A DNA stretch of 64,000 nucleotides from Pseudoalteromonas sp049257235 (GTDB taxonomy: Bacteria > Pseudomonadota > Gammaproteobacteria > Enterobacterales > Alteromonadaceae): the NCBI RefSeq assembly GCF_049257235.1, contig NZ_JBMMUF010000004.1, forward strand, positions 124,001 to 188,000, read 5' to 3'. The position numbers and the translations under genes are program-made. Position 1 is the stretch's first letter; each line of letters starts with the position of its first letter. A model generated the notes under the pieces. The model made no database searches. It saw only the letters and a program-made list of their open reading frames with translations, and was not told the DNA's origin. Positions 46,516 through 54,180 of this stretch are shown here, one piece after another.

Positions 46516-46540
46516 AAAACCCAGCCTCGGCTGGGTTTTT
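46516..46540 (+). terminator. Terminator after the tandem-95/P-domain gene, same core as the groL terminator
   Basis: Hairpin ACCCAGCC-TC-GGCTGGGT with five T. The 25 bases are identical to 41809-41833 behind groL, while the flanks differ. Confidence 0.9.
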
Positions 46541-46680
46541 GCGTATTGGGTGGTTATAAAAAATACCTCACATACAAACTGCAATCATTGATTACACTTG
46601 ATAACGAACTTGTTGGGTGTTATGTAATCTAATTGGTGACAAAAAGGTCTATATTTATGTAGGCAAATTAGGAGATAGAG

Positions 46681-47196
46681 ATGAAAGCAACAACCTTATT
46701 GCTCGTTACCACAGCCCTGTGCACTTCAGTTGCTTCTCATGCTGGAGAAGCAAAAATTAAATGGGGCGATTTAAATGACTACACCGACGCTCGCCCTGCG
46801 AATGAGGTGAGAAGCAAGTTTCATGAGCGCCTAATCAAGCAATTTGATAAACACTTTAATTTCGAGGCGCAAAATAACTTGCCTGAAGGGTATGTGTTCA
46901 ATGCCGAGATCAAAGACTTAGATCTTGCTGGTGATGTACGTTATGGCATGAATGAATTTCGTATCATTGAAGATTTGTATATACCGCGTATTAAGTTTTC
47001 GTACAGCGTAACTGATAAAGACGGCAAAGTGCTCAGTGAAGGTGATGTGAATATAAAAGACATGGGCTTTATGGATAGGATCCGCACCTTTAATGCTGAC
47101 AAGCAGTTTTATTACGATTTTCGCCTGATCAGTTCATGGTTCGATGAGACGCTTTATCCAGAGCTAGGTATTGAGCCAACAAAAAAATTTCGATAA
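46681..47196 (+). CDS. DUF3016 family periplasmic protein
   Basis: A 171-residue exported protein with a signal peptide (ending ASHAGEAK). The mature part matches the DUF3016 family, seen in Alteromonadales: VKWGDLNDYTDARPANEV-like opening (here IKWGDLNDYTDARPANEVRS), GYVFNAEIKDLDLAGDV, RIIEDLYIPRIKFSYSV, and DKQFYYDFRLISSWFDETLYPEL at the end. GGAGAT precedes the ATG. The biochemical function of the family is unknown. It stands alone, with a terminator behind it. Confidence 0.88.
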   Translation: MKATTLLLVTTALCTSVASHAGEAKIKWGDLNDYTDARPANEVRSKFHERLIKQFDKHFNFEAQNNLPEGYVFNAEIKDLDLAGDVRYGMNEFRIIEDLYIPRIKFSYSVTDKDGKVLSEGDVNIKDMGFMDRIRTFNADKQFYYDFRLISSWFDETLYPELGIEPTKKFR

Positions 47197-47211
47197 CAAT
47201 TGCTTATCGGC

Positions 47212-47238
47212 AAACAGCGCTTTTACAGCGCTGTTTTT
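47212..47238 (+). terminator. Terminator after the DUF3016 gene
   Basis: AAACAGCGC / GCGCTGTTT stem with a seven-base loop and a T run. Confidence 0.88.
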
Positions 47239-47366
47239 ATTTGTGTAAGACCAACTCACTTAATTAAGTGAATTGGTACAAAACAGTGCTGATTTGATTG
47301 ACCGCAAGTGATAATCTAACGCGCAGTATTATTCTGTAGTTACGTTACGCATTTGTGCGATAGTCC

Positions 47367-48293
47367 ATGAAAAGAGCTTATCTCTACCCCTGTGTTTTAA
47401 TTATTCTGTACTGTGTTTGGCTTGGCGTATTCGCTAGCCAATTTAGTGTGAGTGATTTACTGGCAAATTGGGCATCGTCTGTGACTATGATTTTTGGCTC
47501 ATTTGTTGCGGGTTCCACCCCTCTTGGCGGTGGCGCTGTAGCCTTCCCCGTGTTTACCAAGCTTTTAGAATTTTCCGCTATGGATGCCAAAGTATTCTCG
47601 CTAGCTATCCAAGCAGTGGGTATGAGCTGTGCTACGTTGTTTTTTGTCTCGCGCGGGGTGACTATCTATTGGTCTTTACTGCTGCGCATCATGCCATTTG
47701 CCTTACTAGGTTTGGCGATTGGCTTGCACTTCAACGTCGCAAATACCAATTTAAAGGTAATTTATAGCTTCTTCTTGCTGGGGTCTGGTTACTTACTTGT
47801 GAAAAGCATGAATGAGCAAGATGGTCTGTGGCGTGGGAGTACTGGCTTATACATAGTCGCCTTGCTTGGCGGTGTATTAAGTTCGTTTGTGGGGGCGGGT
47901 GCAGATACCTTATTGTTTTTCTATCTTGTACTGCGCCAACGAGTGAGTGCGAAAGCGCTTATTCCCACTACTGTGTGCTTTATGGCGCTGATTTCGCTAT
48001 GCGGTATTGCGAGCTTAACTATCAGTGGTGCTTTTTCGCCTGAACATGCGGTTTTTGAGCCATGGTTTTTCGCTGCACCTATCGTAGCTGTGGGCGCGCC
48101 TTTGGGGGGATATATACTGGCCATTGTGCATGAGCGCGTGGTGATGCGTTTTATCTATCTGCTCATTGCACTGGAGGTGGTATCGACTTTATTAATTATC
48201 GACTTCGCACCAATGATAAAAGCCCTGCTGGCAGGGCTTATTGTGTTTGTTGTATTTAGCTTATTGCGCAGCCGCAAGCAGCTGTCTTCTTAG
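47367..48293 (+). CDS. TSUP (TauE/SafE) family membrane permease
   Basis: Inner-membrane transporter of the TSUP family, whose members export or import organosulfur compounds and sulfite. The 308-residue protein has about eight to nine hydrophobic segments. The duplicated half-repeats are visible: SFVAGSTPLGGGAVAFPVF in the N-terminal half and LGGVLSSFVGAGADTLLFFYLVL in the second, each starting a family signature with conserved Gly. The substrate cannot be told from the sequence. Its stop overlaps the convergent minus-strand gene by four bases. Confidence 0.87.
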   Translation: MKRAYLYPCVLIILYCVWLGVFASQFSVSDLLANWASSVTMIFGSFVAGSTPLGGGAVAFPVFTKLLEFSAMDAKVFSLAIQAVGMSCATLFFVSRGVTIYWSLLLRIMPFALLGLAIGLHFNVANTNLKVIYSFFLLGSGYLLVKSMNEQDGLWRGSTGLYIVALLGGVLSSFVGAGADTLLFFYLVLRQRVSAKALIPTTVCFMALISLCGIASLTISGAFSPEHAVFEPWFFAAPIVAVGAPLGGYILAIVHERVVMRFIYLLIALEVVSTLLIIDFAPMIKALLAGLIVFVVFSLLRSRKQLSS

Positions 48294-48589
48294 TTCGTTT
48301 TGAAGGTAGCGAGCAGCGTCAGTAAGCTTTGTAGTTTTAATACTGCTTTTTTAAGTAGCTCTTCATCAAGCTCTTCACTTTGACTCAGAGCGTCAACATC
48401 AGCGGCAACATCTAACACGTAAGGTTTGAAGCGTTTGGCTTCGAATTCAAAGCCCGCTTCTTGTGTGAATAGCGCTTGGAATTTACCGTGCCCTTCCTTT
48501 TGAAGTTGATCGAGCTTTTGGTCTGCATCTAGCGCTTGGCGATACACAATTTTCAGGTTGTCGTTTAACTTTTCAATAATCGAGTTCAT
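48290..48589 (-). CDS. Small conserved-looking helical protein, function unknown
   Basis: A 99-residue acidic, all-helical cytoplasmic protein with no signal peptide: MNSIIEKLNDNLKIVYRQAL, then KFQALFTQEAGFEFEAKRFKPYV, and a Leu-rich C-terminal helix. It ends four bases into the convergent TSUP gene. A weak GAAGAAAAT serves as ribosome site. A distant likeness to the N-terminal part of primosomal protein PriC is possible but not convincing, so I leave it unnamed. Confidence 0.65.
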   Translation of the reverse strand: MNSIIEKLNDNLKIVYRQALDADQKLDQLQKEGHGKFQALFTQEAGFEFEAKRFKPYVLDVAADVDALSQSEELDEELLKKAVLKLQSLLTLLATFKTN

Positions 48590-48659
48590 TTTCTTCTAAA
48601 GGTTTAGAGGATTTGGCCGATATGGTACGTGGATTCATTTAAAAAGTCAGGTAAGCGTT

Positions 48660-48872
48660 ATGAATATCTCTGGAAGCTCTCTCCCTGTGATGAACAGTGG
48701 CGGTCAAGGCGCAGAAGTCTATAGCGCAGCGCTTGCTAAGAAGCGTCAGCAAGCTGACGGTCAGGCAGCTATTGCGCTGATTGAGTCTGCTGCAAATGTT
48801 ACCCGCGCGGCGCAAAGCCCAAGCGCAGGGGTAACATCAACCTTGGGTAATAATATTAATATCCACGTGTAG
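48660..48872 (+). CDS. Small protein, weakly YjfB-like
   Basis: A 70-residue Ala/Ser/Gln-rich protein (MNISGSSLPVMNSGGQGAEV ...) with a helix AALAKKRQQADGQAAIALIESA that resembles the small putative motility proteins of the YjfB family. AGGTAAG lies six bases before the ATG and a clean terminator follows, which supports a real gene despite its size. No membrane segment. The function is unknown; the YjfB likeness is tentative. Confidence 0.62.
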   Translation: MNISGSSLPVMNSGGQGAEVYSAALAKKRQQADGQAAIALIESAANVTRAAQSPSAGVTSTLGNNINIHV

Positions 48873-48899
48873 TCGCAGCAGATACGCCGTAATGAACCA

Positions 48900-48926
48900 C
48901 AGCCCGCAATTTGCGGGCTTTTTTTG
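48900..48926 (+). terminator. Terminator after the 70-residue protein gene
   Basis: AGCCCGC-AATTT-GCGGGCT followed by seven T. Confidence 0.9.
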
Positions 48927-48936
48927 TGAAAGTCGG

Positions 48937-49002
48937 TTGTAGGCAAGGCTTTAGCCTTGCATGGTGAATCGCTAGTTTGTCAGGCTAAAGCCCGACCTAC
49001 AA
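48937..49002 (+). repeat. REP/MITE-like 66-bp palindromic element, copy 1
   Basis: Element bounded by inverted ends TTGTAGG and CCTACAA, with two internal hairpins (GCAAGGC-TTTA-GCCTTGC and a GGCTAAAGCC centre). Related copies are at 49021, 51866 and (half) 51955, all in the same orientation. Confidence 0.85.
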
Positions 49003-49020
49003 AGAAATTGCTGCGGTGTA

Positions 49021-49134
49021 TTGTAGGCAAGGCTTCGGCCTTACACAGTGAATCGCTGGTTTGTCAGGCTACTAGGTAACTGCTCCTGCGTTACCCTAGT
49101 ACCGCCATCCCTGGCGGCAAAGCCCGACCTACGA
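49021..49134 (+). repeat. REP/MITE-like element, copy 2, split by a 48-bp insertion
   Basis: Same element as copy 1, 66 bases plus an insertion at 49071-49118 placed exactly between CAGGCT and AAAGCCCGACC. The insertion itself folds into two hairpins (ACTAGG...CCTAGT and CCGCCA-TCCC-TGGCGG). Confidence 0.85.
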
Positions 49135-49144
49135 AGAAACGGGG

Positions 49145-50161
49145 CTAGGGCTCTAAATGCAAATCGATGGGCGTTTTGCTGTGCTCACCACCAATTTCGC
49201 GCACTAACTTCGGCACCAAAAAGCCAGGTAATGCAGCGATGACCTCAGCCATGATGCTTTTGGCTTGCTCATCACTGACCGCAAAGTGCGCGGCACCTTG
49301 CACTTTATCAAGTTGATGCAGGTAATAAGGCAATATGTCAGCAGCAAATAACTTTTCACTTAGTTCAATTTGCGCACACGCACTGTCGTTTATATCCCGT
49401 AATAACACTGCTTGGTTTAGCTGAGTAACCCCAGCTGCTTTTAACATCGCTGTTGCTTTGGCGAAGTGTTCATCAATTTCATTGCCATGATTAATGTGAT
49501 GCACCATCACCACCTGCAAGCGGGTTTTATTTAATATATCGCAAAGTTCAGGCGTAATACGGGAGGGGATGGTCACTGGCAAACGTGAGTGTATACGCAG
49601 GCGTTTAATGTTTGGTAAAAGCGCTAATTGTTCAACAAACCACGCAATGTATTCGTCTTTAGCCATCAAAGGATCGCCACCGCTGAGGATCACTTCGTTT
49701 ACCTCGTTATGCGCCCCAATGTAGTCGAGCTTGTCTTTTAGTGCCGCCTTATTGAGTTGGTTGTCTGCATAAGGAAAGTGGCGACGAAAGCAATATCGGC
49801 AATTAACAGCGCATGCCGACTTAAAAACGAGTAACACTCGGGAGCGGTATTTGTGCAATAAACCGGGCTGTTCATTATCTTGCTCTAGCAGAGGATCAGT
49901 GCTGAATCCTACTACTTCGTTAAACTCTTGCCGACGGGGTAAAACCTGTAATAACAATGGGTCACGCGCATCCCCCTTGGCCATTTTGGCTATAAAAGGG
50001 CGCGGGACGCGCAGATTAAATAGCGCGCGAGCTTCACAATCTGCGAGGTGTTTTTCAATGGGTAATTCGAGTAATTCAAGTAGCTCCTCGGGGCGAGTTA
50101 CCACGTCTGCTAATTCTTTTTGCCAGTTTTTATGCAAATTTACTTCGATTCTTTGTATCAT
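49145..50161 (-). CDS. epmB: EF-P beta-lysylation protein EpmB (lysine 2,3-aminomutase-like)
   Basis: Radical-SAM, PLP-dependent enzyme that turns L-alpha-lysine into (R)-beta-lysine, used by EpmA to modify elongation factor P. The 338-residue protein has the CxxxCxxC cluster site CAVNCRYC (Cys117, 121, 124 by my start), EVILSGGDPLMAKDE, the SAM-binding glycines, and the PLP region of the C-terminal half. The frame extends to a TTG at 50198-50200 next to the efp start; I use the ATG at 50161 because it gives the E. coli-like N-terminus (MIQRIEVNLHKNWQKELADV). It is divergent from efp, whose start lies 40 bases away. Adjacent to efp and epmA, it completes the two enzymatic partners. Confidence 0.95.
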   Translation of the reverse strand: MIQRIEVNLHKNWQKELADVVTRPEELLELLELPIEKHLADCEARALFNLRVPRPFIAKMAKGDARDPLLLQVLPRRQEFNEVVGFSTDPLLEQDNEQPGLLHKYRSRVLLVFKSACAVNCRYCFRRHFPYADNQLNKAALKDKLDYIGAHNEVNEVILSGGDPLMAKDEYIAWFVEQLALLPNIKRLRIHSRLPVTIPSRITPELCDILNKTRLQVVMVHHINHGNEIDEHFAKATAMLKAAGVTQLNQAVLLRDINDSACAQIELSEKLFAADILPYYLHQLDKVQGAAHFAVSDEQAKSIMAEVIAALPGFLVPKLVREIGGEHSKTPIDLHLEP

Positions 50162-50201
50162 TGGCAGGTTAATTACTCGAAATTGTTGATTAGAGGACAA
50201 G

Positions 50202-50768
50202 ATGGCGAATTATAGCACCAACGAGTTCAAGGGTGGCCTTAAATTTATGATGGACGGCGAGCCTTGCAGCATCCTTGAAAATGAGGTTGTTAAGCCTGGT
50301 AAAGGTCAAGCGTTCAACCGCGTAAAAGTACGCAAGTTGATCTCTGGTAAAGTATTAGAGAAAACCTTCAAATCAGGTGAATCAGTAGAAGCTGCTGACG
50401 TAATGGATACAGACTTAGCGTACCTTTACACTGACGGTGAGTTTTGGCACTTCATGAACAACGAAACGTTTGAGCAAATCGCGGCTGACGAAAAAGCAGT
50501 AGGCGATAACGTGAAATGGTTAGTTGAGAACGACTCGTGCACGATCACTTTGTGGAACGGCAACCCAATTGCGGTAACACCACCAAACTTCGTAGAGCTT
50601 GAAGTAACTGAAACAGATCCTGGCCTAAAAGGCGATACTGCGGGTACTGGTGGTAAGCCAGCTACACTTAGCACGGGTGCTGTTGTTCGTGTTCCTTTGT
50701 TCATCCAAATTGGTGAAGTGATCAAAGTAGATACACGTTCAGGTGAATACGTAAGCCGTGTAAAGTAA
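50202..50768 (+). CDS. efp: Elongation factor P
   Basis: Relieves ribosome stalling at polyproline stretches. The 188-residue protein has the three beta-barrel domains of EF-P and the modification loop KPGKGQAF with Lys34, which EpmB and EpmA charge with beta-lysine. It ends in GEVIKVDTRSGEYVSRVK. AGAGGA lies six bases before the ATG. Divergent from epmB, followed by epmA; a terminator separates it from epmA. Confidence 0.98.
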   Translation: MANYSTNEFKGGLKFMMDGEPCSILENEVVKPGKGQAFNRVKVRKLISGKVLEKTFKSGESVEAADVMDTDLAYLYTDGEFWHFMNNETFEQIAADEKAVGDNVKWLVENDSCTITLWNGNPIAVTPPNFVELEVTETDPGLKGDTAGTGGKPATLSTGAVVRVPLFIQIGEVIKVDTRSGEYVSRVK

Positions 50769-50800
50769 TTGCACTGAGCAATTTCAATACATGACTTATA

Positions 50801-50832
50801 AGCCCAGCCCGGGCAACCGAGCTGGGTTTTTT
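50801..50832 (+). terminator. Terminator between efp and epmA
   Basis: AGCCCAGC pairs with GCTGGGTT around a 12-base G+C-rich loop, followed by TTTT. Confidence 0.85.
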
Positions 50833-50876
50833 ATATCTGATTTTTAGCTTATAGGTATTTTTGGTAAGGGTAGATA

Positions 50877-51857
50877 ATGAGTCAGCAGCAATCGCTTTGG
50901 CAACCAAGTGCACAGATAACTACATTGCAGCAGCGAGCCAAAATCTTGCGAACTATTCGCGAGTTTTTTTATGAGCGAGGGGTTATGGAGGTGGAAACAC
51001 CCAGTTTGTCGCAAGCCAGCGTTACTGATGAGCATCTACAAACATTTGCTACCGAATTTGTCGGCCAAGGGTACGCGCAAGGGTTACCTTTGTATCTGCA
51101 AACTTCACCAGAATACGCAATGAAGCGGCTATTGGCTGCGGGAAGTGGAGCGATTTATCAAATCGGCAAAGCGTTTCGTAACGAGGAAAATGGTCGTCAT
51201 CATAATCCCGAATTCACCATGCTCGAATGGTACAGGCCGGGTTTTGACGAATTTGACCTAATGGATGAAAGCGATGCGTTAATGCAGCTAATAGTAAATA
51301 CACAAGCCGCTGAACGCATGACCTACCAACAGGCTTTTCAAACGTATTTGCAGCTAGACCCGCTGGACGTGACGCTTGAGCAACTCAAAGTTATTTCAGC
51401 TGAACATGGGTTTGAGCATATCGCCGATAACGAAACAGACCCTGATGTACTGTTACAGCTGCTGTTTTGCATGGTTATAGAGCCAAAAATTGGCCAAGAA
51501 AAACCGTGTTTTGTATATCACTTCCCCGCGTCTCAAGCGGCACTCGCACAGCTAAATAAAGATGACCCACGTGTAGCCGGGCGTTTTGAGCTTTATTTTA
51601 AAGGCAAGGAATTAGCAAATGGTTTTAACGAGTTAACCGATGCCTCGGAGCAACGAGCACGATTCGAGGCAGACAATAAAAAGCGAATTGAAAAGGGTTT
51701 AAAAGCAGTAGCGCTTGATGAGCACTTTCTCGCAGCGCTCGATGCAGGGTTGCCTGCGTGTTCGGGTGTCGCTTTGGGAATTGACCGCCTAGTGATGCTT
51801 GCATGCGACAAAAGTCATATCAAAGAAGTGCTGAGTTTTGATGTCGAGAGAGCTTAG
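50877..51857 (+). CDS. epmA: EF-P--(R)-beta-lysine ligase EpmA
   Basis: Class II aminoacyl-tRNA-synthetase-like enzyme (formerly PoxA/GenX/YjeA) that activates (R)-beta-lysine with ATP and joins it to Lys34 of EF-P. The 326-residue protein is a bare catalytic domain without the anticodon-binding domain of LysRS. It shows motif 1-like FFYERGVMEVETPSLSQ, motif 2 IYQIGKAFRNEENGRHHNPEFTMLEWYRPG, the LANGFNEL acceptor-site segment, and motif 3 GVALGIDRLVML. It follows efp, and with epmB and efp forms a complete modification set (no epmC is seen in the window). AAGGGTAG precedes the ATG. Confidence 0.97.
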   Translation: MSQQQSLWQPSAQITTLQQRAKILRTIREFFYERGVMEVETPSLSQASVTDEHLQTFATEFVGQGYAQGLPLYLQTSPEYAMKRLLAAGSGAIYQIGKAFRNEENGRHHNPEFTMLEWYRPGFDEFDLMDESDALMQLIVNTQAAERMTYQQAFQTYLQLDPLDVTLEQLKVISAEHGFEHIADNETDPDVLLQLLFCMVIEPKIGQEKPCFVYHFPASQAALAQLNKDDPRVAGRFELYFKGKELANGFNELTDASEQRARFEADNKKRIEKGLKAVALDEHFLAALDAGLPACSGVALGIDRLVMLACDKSHIKEVLSFDVERA

Positions 51858-51865
51858 TAATTTTG

Positions 51866-51931
51866 TTGTAGGCAAGGCTTGAGCCTTGCGCGATGGTTCG
51901 CAGGTTTGTCAGGCAAAAGCCTGACCTGCAA
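51866..51931 (+). repeat. REP/MITE-like 66-bp element, copy 3
   Basis: The same 66-base length and design as copy 1 (TTGTAGG ... CCTGCAA ends, two hairpins), same orientation, nine bases after the epmA stop. Confidence 0.85.
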
Positions 51932-51954
51932 AGATACGATGCGGTGTTGTGCAA

Positions 51955-51977
51955 TGTAGGCAAGGCTTCAGCCTTGC
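51955..51977 (+). repeat. Left half of a further REP/MITE-like element
   Basis: Only the first hairpin (TGTAGGCAAGGCTTCAGCC...) is present. The spacer before it shares GCGGTGT with the spacer between copies 1 and 2, so copies 3 and 4 are the same kind of pair. Confidence 0.75.
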
Positions 51978-52075
51978 AAATGCACTGAAAACAAACTCAA
52001 TACGTAAAATAACAGTATTAATTTCACAAGAAATTTGAAAAAAAGAATAAAACAGAAATACTTAGGAAGAAAAAA

Positions 52076-52152
52076 TGGGGCGACTGACGAGACTTGAACT
52101 CGCGACAACCGGAATCACAATCCAGGGCTCTACCAACTGAGCTACAGCCGCC
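52076..52152 (-). tRNA. tRNA-His (anticodon GTG)
   Basis: Complete cloverleaf on the minus strand, 77 bases including the extra 5' G (G-1, opposite C73) and encoded CCA. Anticodon loop around TTGTGAT, D-arm GCTC/GAGC, T-loop TTCAAGT. The G-1/C73 pair is the histidine identity element. Confidence 0.95.
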
Positions 52153-52188
52153 ATAATAGAAGTGCACACCTCTCGATGTGTGGCGCGC

Positions 52189-52217
52189 ATAATACATAGT
52201 TTAATTGTAGTTGTGAA
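52189..52217 (-). promoter_or_regulatory. Sigma-70 promoter of tRNA-His
   Basis: On the minus strand TTCACA (52212-52217), a 17-base spacer and TATTAT (52189-52194), followed by a GC-rich discriminator GCGCGCC, typical of growth-rate-controlled stable-RNA promoters. Confidence 0.75.
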
Positions 52218-52447
52218 GAGAAAATTACTTAGTTTTTTTTGATTGTCGTAATTTTAGCCATCATTTCAAGAAGGTATTTCCCGTACTAGGTAAAAAGGAG
52301 TAATAATTAATGCCTAAGTGAGCGTTTGGTGCTTAAACATCGTAACTTCGTTCAGTTGTGATTTATTTAAAAACTGAGAGAATATTATATTAGGTACAAA
52401 GAGCAGTAACGTAATACTGAATGTCGTGCTTTTTTATAGCAAATCGT
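52218..52447. other. Gene-free promoter region of mscS
   Basis: AT-rich, no gene supported. It must hold the mscS promoter, but I cannot single one out. Confidence 0.5.
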
Positions 52448-52457
52448 AGGAGTGCTA

Positions 52458-53279
52458 ATGGAAACTATAACAAATTGGATCTCAGATAACTCAGGGATGT
52501 TAACTCACTATGCATTACAAGCTGTGCTTGCAATCATCGTTCTTATTATTGGTTTACGTGTTGCAAAGTGGTGCAGCAACTTAACGCAAAAAGCATTCGC
52601 GAAGCGCAATGTGGATAAAGCCGTTGGATCGTTCTGCGGCAATATCATTTATGCGCTAGTGTTCATCGGTACGGTATTGATGGCGCTGTCACAAGTGGGT
52701 GTTGAGACTACCTCATTCATCGCGATTCTTGGTGCTGCAGGCTTAGCGGTTGGCTTGGCACTGCAAGGCTCTCTTTCTAACTTTGCTTCGGGTGTATTGA
52801 TCATCATCTTACGTCCGTTCAAATCAGGCGACTACATTGAAGCAGGCGGCAAAGCCGGTGTGGTTCGTAAAATTGAGATTTTCTCTACAGAGCTGAATAC
52901 ACCAGATAATAAAATCATTGTTATGCCAAACTCATCGATTATGTCTGGCGCCATTGTGAACTATTCACGTGAAAAGACTCGTCGAATCGACTTAGTGATT
53001 GGTGTAAGCTACGACGCAGATTTGAAAAAGGCGAAAAGTGTACTTACCTCAGTACTTGACGCCGAAAGCCGTATTTTGAAAGAGCCAGCATATACTGTAG
53101 CAGTAAGCGAGTTAGCTGATTCAAGTGTAAACTTTGTGGTTCGCCCTTGGGTTAACACCGCTGATTACTGGCCAACATACTTTGATCTGATGGAGAACAT
53201 TAAAATTGCTCTTGATGACAATGGCGTTGGTATTCCGTATCCACAAATGGATGTGCATTTACACAAAACTGGCGAATAA
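52458..53279 (+). CDS. mscS: Small-conductance mechanosensitive channel MscS
   Basis: Heptameric inner-membrane channel that opens under membrane tension to release solutes on osmotic downshock. The 273-residue protein has the E. coli MscS plan: an N-terminal helix, TM1 (YALQAVLAIIVLIIGLRVAK), TM2 (IIYALVFIGTVLMALSQVGV), the Gly/Ala-rich pore helix GAAGLAVGLALQGSLSNFASG, a beta domain (FKSGDYIEAGGKAGVVRKIEIFST) and a C-terminal alpha/beta domain ending PYPQMDVHL. I chose the ATG at 52458 because TAGGAG lies six bases upstream; a GTG at 52452 overlaps that site. Confidence 0.96.
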   Translation: METITNWISDNSGMLTHYALQAVLAIIVLIIGLRVAKWCSNLTQKAFAKRNVDKAVGSFCGNIIYALVFIGTVLMALSQVGVETTSFIAILGAAGLAVGLALQGSLSNFASGVLIIILRPFKSGDYIEAGGKAGVVRKIEIFSTELNTPDNKIIVMPNSSIMSGAIVNYSREKTRRIDLVIGVSYDADLKKAKSVLTSVLDAESRILKEPAYTVAVSELADSSVNFVVRPWVNTADYWPTYFDLMENIKIALDDNGVGIPYPQMDVHLHKTGE

Positions 53280-53298
53280 TCTGGAGATGATCGCTAAA

Positions 53299-54075
53299 AT
53301 GAAATTAAAGTATTTGTCGGTGTTAGTTGCAGCTTTCGCTGCAACTAACGTTGCCGCAGAAGAGAAAAAAACATGGGAAGCCAACGCTGAGTTGGGTGCC
53401 ATTATCACCAGTGGTAACACTGAAACAACCACCTTCAAAGGTGCGCTTACAATCAAGCATAACCTTGAGAAATGGAATAATGAGTACAAACTAAGCGGTT
53501 TGTACAAAGAAGATGAAGTTGAACAAGATAACGGCGTTAAGATCACCGAGCGTACAAACGAAAAGTACTTTGGCTCTGCGCAGGGTAACTACAAACTTAA
53601 CGAAGACAATGCACACTTGTTCATTTATGGTTCTTACTTGAGTGATTACTTTGGTGCTTACCGTGAGGAAGCCGTTGTTTCAGGCGGTTATGGTCTGCGT
53701 TTAATTGACGATGAAACCATGGTGCTAAATGCTGAAATCGGTCCGGGTTACAAATATTTCAAGTACCCAGATGACAGCACTGAAGTGGACTCAAATGGCG
53801 CACCTCTAGCTGGTGAGTGGGAAGGTGAACTAATTGCCCTAGCTAAAGCTGACTACACGTGGCAAATTTCTGAGGGTGCTAAGTTCACTCAGCTACTGGC
53901 AGTTGAATACGGTGATACCAATACCAAAACACGTTCAGAGACTGCATTGTTGACTAAAATCAACGGTTCTTTGCAAATGAAAGTGGGTTTCAACGTTACG
54001 CACAACTCTGATGTTGCTGACGATAAAGAAAACACAGATACAGAAACAGCATTGACGCTCGTTTATAATTTCTAA
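53299..54075 (+). CDS. DUF481 (YdiY-type) outer-membrane protein
   Basis: A 258-residue protein with a signal peptide (MKLKYLSVLVAAFAATNVAA-EEKK) and the DUF481 pattern of paired beta strands: WEANAELGAIITSGNTETTTFKG, KYFGSAQGNYKLNEDNAHLFIYGSYLSDYFG and a C-terminal ending in ALTLVYNF. Members are often called salt-induced outer-membrane proteins; the function is not known. GGAG at 53283-53286 is 12 bases from this ATG; an ATG at 53287 is directly against it. It follows mscS after 20 bases, so the two may be cotranscribed, which would fit an osmotic theme. A strong terminator follows. Confidence 0.88.
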   Translation: MKLKYLSVLVAAFAATNVAAEEKKTWEANAELGAIITSGNTETTTFKGALTIKHNLEKWNNEYKLSGLYKEDEVEQDNGVKITERTNEKYFGSAQGNYKLNEDNAHLFIYGSYLSDYFGAYREEAVVSGGYGLRLIDDETMVLNAEIGPGYKYFKYPDDSTEVDSNGAPLAGEWEGELIALAKADYTWQISEGAKFTQLLAVEYGDTNTKTRSETALLTKINGSLQMKVGFNVTHNSDVADDKENTDTETALTLVYNF

Positions 54076-54085
54076 GAAAAGTCTA

Positions 54086-54132
54086 AAAACCCACGTGAAA
54101 AATGCCCTATACGCATTTTTTTCGTGGGTTTT
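54086..54132 (+). terminator. Terminator after the DUF481 gene
   Basis: Long hairpin: outer arms AAAACCCACG and CGTGGGTTTT, with an inner AAAAATGC/GCATTTTT stem; U-rich end. Confidence 0.87.
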
Positions 54133-54180
54133 GTCGTGTATCATATTGTATCTTTACAAGAGTCGAACATGCAGGGAAAA

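Noticed and set aside
48937..49134. Possible CRISPR array because of neighbouring repeats
   Set aside because: Only two adjacent copies, each 66 bases with its own inverted ends and a spacer of under 20 bases; this is a REP/MITE-type element.
54076..54180. ops/JUMPstart element before the polysaccharide locus
   Set aside because: The GGCGGTAG core was not found; the interval is taken up by the DUF481 terminator.
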